This document shows positions 7,083 to 10,157 of a stretch of 10,157 nucleotides of DNA, piece by piece. Each line of letters starts with the position of its first letter. Position 1 is the stretch's first letter. The DNA comes from Candidatus Omnitrophota bacterium. GTDB taxonomy: Bacteria > Omnitrophota > Gorgyraeia > 2-01-FULL-45-10. The notes under the pieces were generated by a model. It was not told the DNA's origin, searched no databases, and worked only from the letters and a program-made list of their open reading frames with translations. Both the position numbers and the translations under genes were made by a program. The stretch is taken from contig JAPLMH010000093.1 of the NCBI GenBank assembly GCA_026387135.1, positions 1-10,157 of the forward strand, written 5' to 3'.

Positions 7083-7681
7083 TACCCATATTCGGAATAA
7101 TCATACTGAACCTTCCCCTCGGAGGGCTCCTGAAGAAGTGCGCCTTCTGGTACGCGTTCGCATTATTTTCTCTGCAGATAATACTCGCCATATTCCACAA
7201 TCCTTTCTTCTGGAGCGGTGAGCTGGAATCGATCTCCAAGTTCTTCAATGTAAGTTTTACGATAGACCATCTGGGATTTTTGATGCTCTTGTCTATAGGC
7301 ATAGTCTGCCTTTCAAGTCTGGTGGTATCCCGGTACGTGATAACGGACGAAGACGAGAGGTTCAATTTTATAAATCTACTGATAATAGCTTCCATAGGGC
7401 TGTGCGGGGTAGTAATGGTGAAGGACATATTCTCCATGTATGTATTTCTTGAGGTGACGGCCGTGGCATCGTTCATATTGATAGCGTTTGACAGGGGCAG
7501 ACACGCCCTCGAAGGCGCCTTCAAATATATAGTCCTCTCGTCGGTAGCTTCTATCATGATGTTGTCATCTATAGCGCTCTTTATATTGATAGCAGGTGAC
7601 ACGTCATTCTCCTCGATAGCCGCAGCCCTGAAGGCAGGCACACCCGGCATTCAGACTCGTAACTTCGGTATTCGGTTTTAG
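7061..7681 (+). CDS. Third antiporter subunit (NuoN/MbhH-like), N-terminal fragment
   Basis: A 206-residue fragment with about six membrane helices, corresponding to TM1-TM6 of a NuoL/M/N-type antiporter. It includes the TM5 glutamate (Glu131 in YVFLEVTAVASF). Similarity stops near GTP at 193-195; the last 11 residues (IQTRNFGIRF and neighbours) are out-of-frame sequence before TAG at 7679-7681. The Lys/His motif of TM7 and TM8 (KxxxxPFHxWLPDA) is absent. I chose ATG 7061, which gives a normal family start (MPSLFILIPIFG) and a 22-base overlap with the previous gene; ATG 7016 would add 15 atypical residues and overlap 67 bases. As it stands it cannot form a complete channel. Confidence 0.75.
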   Translation: MPSLFILIPIFGIIILNLPLGGLLKKCAFWYAFALFSLQIILAIFHNPFFWSGELESISKFFNVSFTIDHLGFLMLLSIGIVCLSSLVVSRYVITDEDERFNFINLLIIASIGLCGVVMVKDIFSMYVFLEVTAVASFILIAFDRGRHALEGAFKYIVLSSVASIMMLSSIALFILIAGDTSFSSIAAALKAGTPGIQTRNFGIRF

Positions 7682-7697
7682 CCCGGAGATCAAGGCG

Positions 7698-8330
7698 GTG
7701 CTTCTAGTGGTAGGCATGTTATCTGTCCTTGTAGGAGCTTTCGCGGCGCTCGGCCAGAATAATTTTAACAGGATGCTCGGATATTCAAGTATAAGTCAGA
7801 TAGGATATATAATTTTAGGGTTGGGCACGGGCACAGCGCTCGGAATAGCCGGAGCGGCGTTCCATATATTCAACCATGCAATATTTAAGTCGCAGCTATT
7901 CGTGAATGCGGCTGCAGTGCGCGTAGCTACGGGCACAAAGGATATGAATGATATGGGCGGCCTGTCGTCCAAGATGCCCGTTACGGGAGCTACATCGATC
8001 GTAGCGATGCTCTCCACGTGCGGGGTGCCGCCCATGGCCGGATTCTGGAGCAAGTTCATCATAATCGTAGCGTTATGGAGATCCGGTAACCAGGTTTACA
8101 GCGTAATAGCGATATTGGCCAGCATATTGACATTGGCCTACATGCTCTCCATGCAGCGCAGGGTATTTTTCGGCAAGCTAGGACCCGGGCTTGAGAATGT
8201 GAAAGAGGCAAATTTCGGATTTTCGGCCGTTTCAATAGCGCTTTCGACGATAACGATAGCCGCGGGCATATGTTTCCCCGCGATATTTAATAAATTTCTT
8301 ATGCCGTTGGCGGAAATGTTTATACATTAA
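7698..8330 (+). CDS. Third antiporter subunit, C-terminal fragment
   Basis: A 210-residue fragment matching TM9 to TM14 of the same antiporter. Visible motifs are FNRMLGYSSISQIGYIILG (21-39), FHIFNHAIFKSQLF with His60 and Lys64 (55-68), and PPMAGFWSKF with Lys119 (111-120). Family-like sequence continues upstream of the GTG at 7698 in the same frame (FRLVTSVFGFSPEIK, from about 7650) without any start codon, so the GTG is likely an accidental or weak restart. GGAG at 7685-7688 could act as a ribosome site. This is the remainder of one original gene with 7061-7681; whether the fragment is made and joins the complex is unknown. Confidence 0.75.
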   Translation: MLLVVGMLSVLVGAFAALGQNNFNRMLGYSSISQIGYIILGLGTGTALGIAGAAFHIFNHAIFKSQLFVNAAAVRVATGTKDMNDMGGLSSKMPVTGATSIVAMLSTCGVPPMAGFWSKFIIIVALWRSGNQVYSVIAILASILTLAYMLSMQRRVFFGKLGPGLENVKEANFGFSAVSIALSTITIAAGICFPAIFNKFLMPLAEMFIH

Positions 8331-8360
8331 AAGTAGCCCGGACTTAAGCCCGGACTACTT
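8331..8360. repeat. Intergenic 30-nt inverted repeat (hairpin)
   Basis: The whole gap after the broken antiporter is a near-perfect palindrome: 13 of 15 positions pair, with outer stem AAGTAG/CTACTT and inner CCGG and CTTAAG. It also contains the direct repeat AGCCCGGACT at 8335-8344 and 8347-8356. No U-tract follows (TATGTGG), so it is a poor intrinsic terminator. An mRNA-processing or stability element, or a small mobile repeat, are options. Confidence 0.65.
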
Positions 8361-8374
8361 ATGTGGATAACTTT

Positions 8375-8866
8375 ATGACACTCATAGACATTATACTTCT
8401 CACAGCGATGGTAGTGGCGGCGTCATGGACCGTCATGACGAGGAGCCTCTTAAAATCGACGATAGGGCTCGCTTTCACGAGTGCGATAATAACTATCATC
8501 ATGTTCAGGCTCAAATCGCCTCTTGCCGCTGTATTCGAATTGTCCGTTTGCACGGGGCTGATAACGGCTGTATTTGTCAGCACGATAAGCCTGACGAAAC
8601 CTCTCACGCACAAGGAGATAATAAAATTATCCAAGGACAGGGTGAAGAGGTTCTGGTATATGCCCGTTATAATGCTGACAGTCGGAGCAGCGCTTATATC
8701 TTTAAAATTGCCGGGAGATTTCAAGATGCCTTTGAAGCTGGCAGAGGGCGATGTGCGCAGCGTCCTGTGGAATTCGAGACAGCTCGACATATTCGGACAG
8801 ATAGTGGTCTTATTGGCGGGAGTCTTCGGTATAGTTCTCTTATTTAAGGAGAGAAATAAAAGATGA
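8375..8866 (+). CDS. MbhD/MbhE-like (DUF4040-type) membrane subunit
   Basis: About 163 residues and five membrane helices. The N-terminal half (three helices; AVFELSVCTGLITAVFVS with a buried Glu55) resembles the MbhD/MrpA-C-terminal DUF4040 group. The end (LWNSRQLDIFGQIVVLLAG) resembles the MbhE/MrpA-end pattern RGxDxxGE found in Mrp antiporters and group 4 hydrogenases, so it looks like a fused MbhD-MbhE; a NuoJ-like label is the main alternative. It would line the ion path beside the antiporters. I prefer ATG 8375, with a weak GGATAA upstream; GTG 8363, directly after the hairpin, would add four residues and has no ribosome site. It overlaps the next gene by ATGA. Confidence 0.65.
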   Translation: MTLIDIILLTAMVVAASWTVMTRSLLKSTIGLAFTSAIITIIMFRLKSPLAAVFELSVCTGLITAVFVSTISLTKPLTHKEIIKLSKDRVKRFWYMPVIMLTVGAALISLKLPGDFKMPLKLAEGDVRSVLWNSRQLDIFGQIVVLLAGVFGIVLLFKERNKR

Positions 8867-9183
8867 TGGGAGCTAATTGGCAGCTATTTACAGGCTTCGC
8901 TTTCTTCGTGATCATGGTCCTGATCGCCGGGCTTTACTGTATTCTCGTGACGCGTAATCTCATGAGGGTGATCATAGGATTGGAGCTCCTCACAAAGGCG
9001 GTCACGCTCCTTATTATAGTGGCGGGCTATGTGACCGGCCAGACGGCGCTTGCGCAGTCGCTCGTCATAACGCTCATAATAATAGAGGTGGTAGTCATAG
9101 CGGTGGCTGCCGGCGTAATATTAAGCATATACAGACACAACGAATCGCTTGCCGCGAGTAATCTGACCAGCCTTAAAGGATGA
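8863..9183 (+). CDS. NuoK-like membrane subunit
   Basis: 106 residues and three membrane helices, the usual NuoK/MrpC/MbhG size. The two buried glutamates characteristic of NuoK are present: Glu41 in IIGLELLTKAVTLL and Glu75 in TLIIIEVVVIA. It has GLYCILVTRNL before the first and GQTALAQSLVIT before the second, both typical of group 4 hydrogenase versions. It forms part of the charged axis that links the redox arm to the antiporters. Start ATG 8863 overlaps the previous stop, with AAGGAG at 8846-8851 upstream; an ATG at 8866 is equally possible. Confidence 0.85.
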   Translation: MMGANWQLFTGFAFFVIMVLIAGLYCILVTRNLMRVIIGLELLTKAVTLLIIVAGYVTGQTALAQSLVITLIIIEVVVIAVAAGVILSIYRHNESLAASNLTSLKG

Positions 9184-9190
9184 GAGCATA

Positions 9191-9523
9191 ATGGAAAAAT
9201 TTATATTAACTCCGCCGGTTGCCTTCATAATAATATTGGTTGCTACGATGCTGCTGTCCGGCCTCTTGTCAAAATTATCGTTTAAGGCAAGGAGGGGCGA
9301 AAACGCCTCAACTGAATCGTATTCTTGCGGAGAGGAAGGATTGACTCCTTTCATACAACCTGACTATGCGCAGTTTTTTCCGTTCGCTTTCTTCTTTACG
9401 ATATTGCATGTTACGGCTTTGATAATAACGACAGTGCCGGTAGAAACGCTTGGGTCTCTTTCCATAGCGGTCGTCTATTTGGCGGGCGCCATGACGGCGC
9501 TATTCATACTTTTCAGGAAATAA
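9191..9523 (+). CDS. NuoA-like membrane subunit
   Basis: 110 residues and three membrane helices (about 8-28, 62-81, 88-108). The loop after TM1 has YSCGEE (44-49), matching the conserved YxCG cysteine loop of NuoA/ND3. The second helix, FFPFAFFFTILHVTALII, aligns with the NuoA segment that normally carries FDxE; here His73 and Thr75 replace the two acids. This is expected to sit at the junction with the quinone-like cavity and NuoH. It lies 7 bases after the NuoK-like gene and 4 before the small subunit. Family identity is good; the substitutions suggest a version specialised to a non-quinone complex, which is inference. Confidence 0.72.
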   Translation: MEKFILTPPVAFIIILVATMLLSGLLSKLSFKARRGENASTESYSCGEEGLTPFIQPDYAQFFPFAFFFTILHVTALIITTVPVETLGSLSIAVVYLAGAMTALFILFRK

Positions 9524-9527
9524 TTTT

Positions 9528-9992
9528 ATGAGCTTTGCGAAGAAGATAATCAACTGGGCGACGGTCAAATCCCCGTGGGTTCTGCATTTCAATACGGGTG
9601 CCTGCAATGCCTGCGATATTGAGATAATAGCCGCGCTCACACCCAGATATGACCTGGAGCGATTCGGGGTGCAGCTGAAAGCCACGCCCAGGCATGCCGA
9701 TATCCTTCTCTGTTCGGGGCCCGTAACGAAACAGGTGGCCCCGAGATTAAAGAAAATATATGAGCAGATGCCCGAGCCGAAGTTCGTTGTTGTAGTCGGC
9801 ACATGTGCCTGTTCGGGCGGGGTTTTCGACGGCTGTTATAATGTCGAAAGCGGCATCGACGCCGTGCTTCCGGTGGCCGCGTACATACCGGGTTGTCCGG
9901 TCAGCCCCAAGGCATTAATAGACGGCATCGTAAAATTATTAAAGAGCGTGGAAGGCAAGGGCGTTCGCGCGTCATTGCCGGTCCCAAAATAA
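9528..9992 (+). CDS. NuoB/MbhJ-type small subunit with one [4Fe-4S] cluster
   Basis: A 154-residue soluble subunit of the 20-kDa complex-I / group 4 hydrogenase small-subunit family. The proximal cluster ligands are visible: Cys26 and Cys29 in TGACNACDIEI, Cys93 in VGTCACSGGVF and Cys123 in YIPGCPVSPKALIDGI. The CNACDIEI form and GPVTKQ (64-69) are more like group 4 [NiFe] hydrogenases (EchC, MbhJ, HyfI) than respiratory NuoB. It passes electrons to or from the large subunit at the membrane surface. ATG 9528 follows the previous stop by four bases, with AGGAA at 9515-9519. Whether the partner binds Ni-Fe cannot be told here. Confidence 0.88.
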   Translation: MSFAKKIINWATVKSPWVLHFNTGACNACDIEIIAALTPRYDLERFGVQLKATPRHADILLCSGPVTKQVAPRLKKIYEQMPEPKFVVVVGTCACSGGVFDGCYNVESGIDAVLPVAAYIPGCPVSPKALIDGIVKLLKSVEGKGVRASLPVPK

Positions 9993-9999
9993 TTAATTT

Positions 10000-10157
10000 A
10001 TGGAAAACAAAGAGATAAAGATAAAACAGGATCTCCTGAACAGATTCCCTTATTTAAACGATAAGGTGAGGGTCCAGAGGGATCGCCGGATATTGGCCGA
10101 GGTAGATTACGGCAATTTTAAAGAGGTCTTCGAATATGCCATACGCGACCTTAAGTT
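10000..10157 (+). CDS. NuoC-like 30-kDa subunit (N-terminal part, runs off the window)
   Basis: The frame opens at ATG 10000 and stays open to the right edge (52 codons visible). The text MENKEIKIKQDLLNRFPYL, then RRILAEVDYGNFKEVFEYA, fits the N-terminal domain of the NuoC/MbhI/EchD family, in which a short helix is followed by strands and a helix. Its place after the small subunit is the normal order in complex-I-like and group 4 hydrogenase operons. No strong ribosome site precedes the ATG (AATTAATTT only). The family call rests mainly on context. Confidence 0.6.
   Translation, partial: MENKEIKIKQDLLNRFPYLNDKVRVQRDRRILAEVDYGNFKEVFEYAIRDLK

Larger units (their letters stand above)
7061..8330 (+). 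pseudogene. Broken NuoN/MbhH-like antiporter gene (composite of the two fragments)
   Basis: The two fragments together cover TM1-TM6 and TM9-TM14, but compared with the intact paralogue at 3682-5148 about 50 codons (TM7, TM8 and their Lys/His residues) are missing, and the frame changes by +1. The junction lies at roughly 7640-7655, just before the in-frame FRLVTSVFGFSPEIK. A simple one-base sequencing slip would not remove these helices, so an out-of-frame internal deletion, or a misassembly, is the likely cause. Confidence 0.65.

Noticed and set aside
7054..7650. Long open frame on the minus strand (198 codons)
   Set aside because: It lies antisense to the antiporter fragment, its product has no recognisable domain, and the plus strand encodes clear membrane helices with family motifs.
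7640..7700. Programmed ribosomal frameshift joining the two antiporter fragments
   Set aside because: A frameshift would keep all codons, but the TM7-TM8 segment is absent in every frame, and no slippery heptamer is seen at the junction.
9500..9802. Minus-strand open frame across the small-subunit gene
   Set aside because: It is a shadow of the plus-strand gene, which has all four cluster cysteines in conserved motifs.
1..10157. tRNA, rRNA, insertion sequence or integrase genes
   Set aside because: I saw no cloverleaf, rRNA-like stretch, or transposase or integrase motif on either strand.

Overview
The window looks like a chromosomal segment from an uncultivated Gram-negative bacterium. A predicted outer-membrane beta-barrel gene implies two membranes. 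Heavy use of ATA for Ile and AGG for Arg, dense overlapping genes and a short palindromic repeat inside genes remind me of Candidatus Omnitrophota (OP3). That assignment is an impression, not proven here. All supported genes are on the + strand.

Layout. Positions 1-62 are the tail of an unidentified gene. Positions 55-3603 hold three tightly packed genes: a YaiO-type outer-membrane barrel, a membrane-anchored HEAT-repeat protein and a processive family-2 glycosyltransferase. Together they read as an envelope or extracellular polysaccharide synthesis and export module. A short gap (3604-3681) carries a good sigma70-type promoter, followed by a terminator-like hairpin at the start of the next operon. 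From about 3682 to the window end runs an energy-converting, complex-I-related operon: NuoM-like antiporter, NuoL-like antiporter, a broken third antiporter (two fragments), an MbhD/MbhE-like subunit, NuoK-like, NuoA-like, a NuoB/MbhJ-type small [4Fe-4S] subunit, and the start of a NuoC-like subunit. The large subunit, NuoH and NuoI equivalents would be expected just downstream. The likely role is coupling a low-potential redox reaction (H2 evolution in group 4 [NiFe] hydrogenases, or another reaction in Ehr/Fpo-like relatives) to ion pumping. The catalytic subunit is outside the window, so the reaction cannot be fixed.

The most unusual signal is a family of three 67-73 bp composite palindromes (79-146, 5209-5281, 6465-6531). 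Each is built from two inverted copies of a 25-nt unit that is itself a hairpin. All three lie inside protein-coding genes, are read through in frame, and fall where a protein can tolerate extra residues: one in a signal peptide and two in loops between membrane helices of one antiporter. They resemble, in behaviour, the Rickettsia palindromic elements, and in structure, REP/BIME sequences. A second notable point is the third antiporter gene, which has lost about 50 codons (TM7-TM8, including the essential Lys/His motif) and changed frame.
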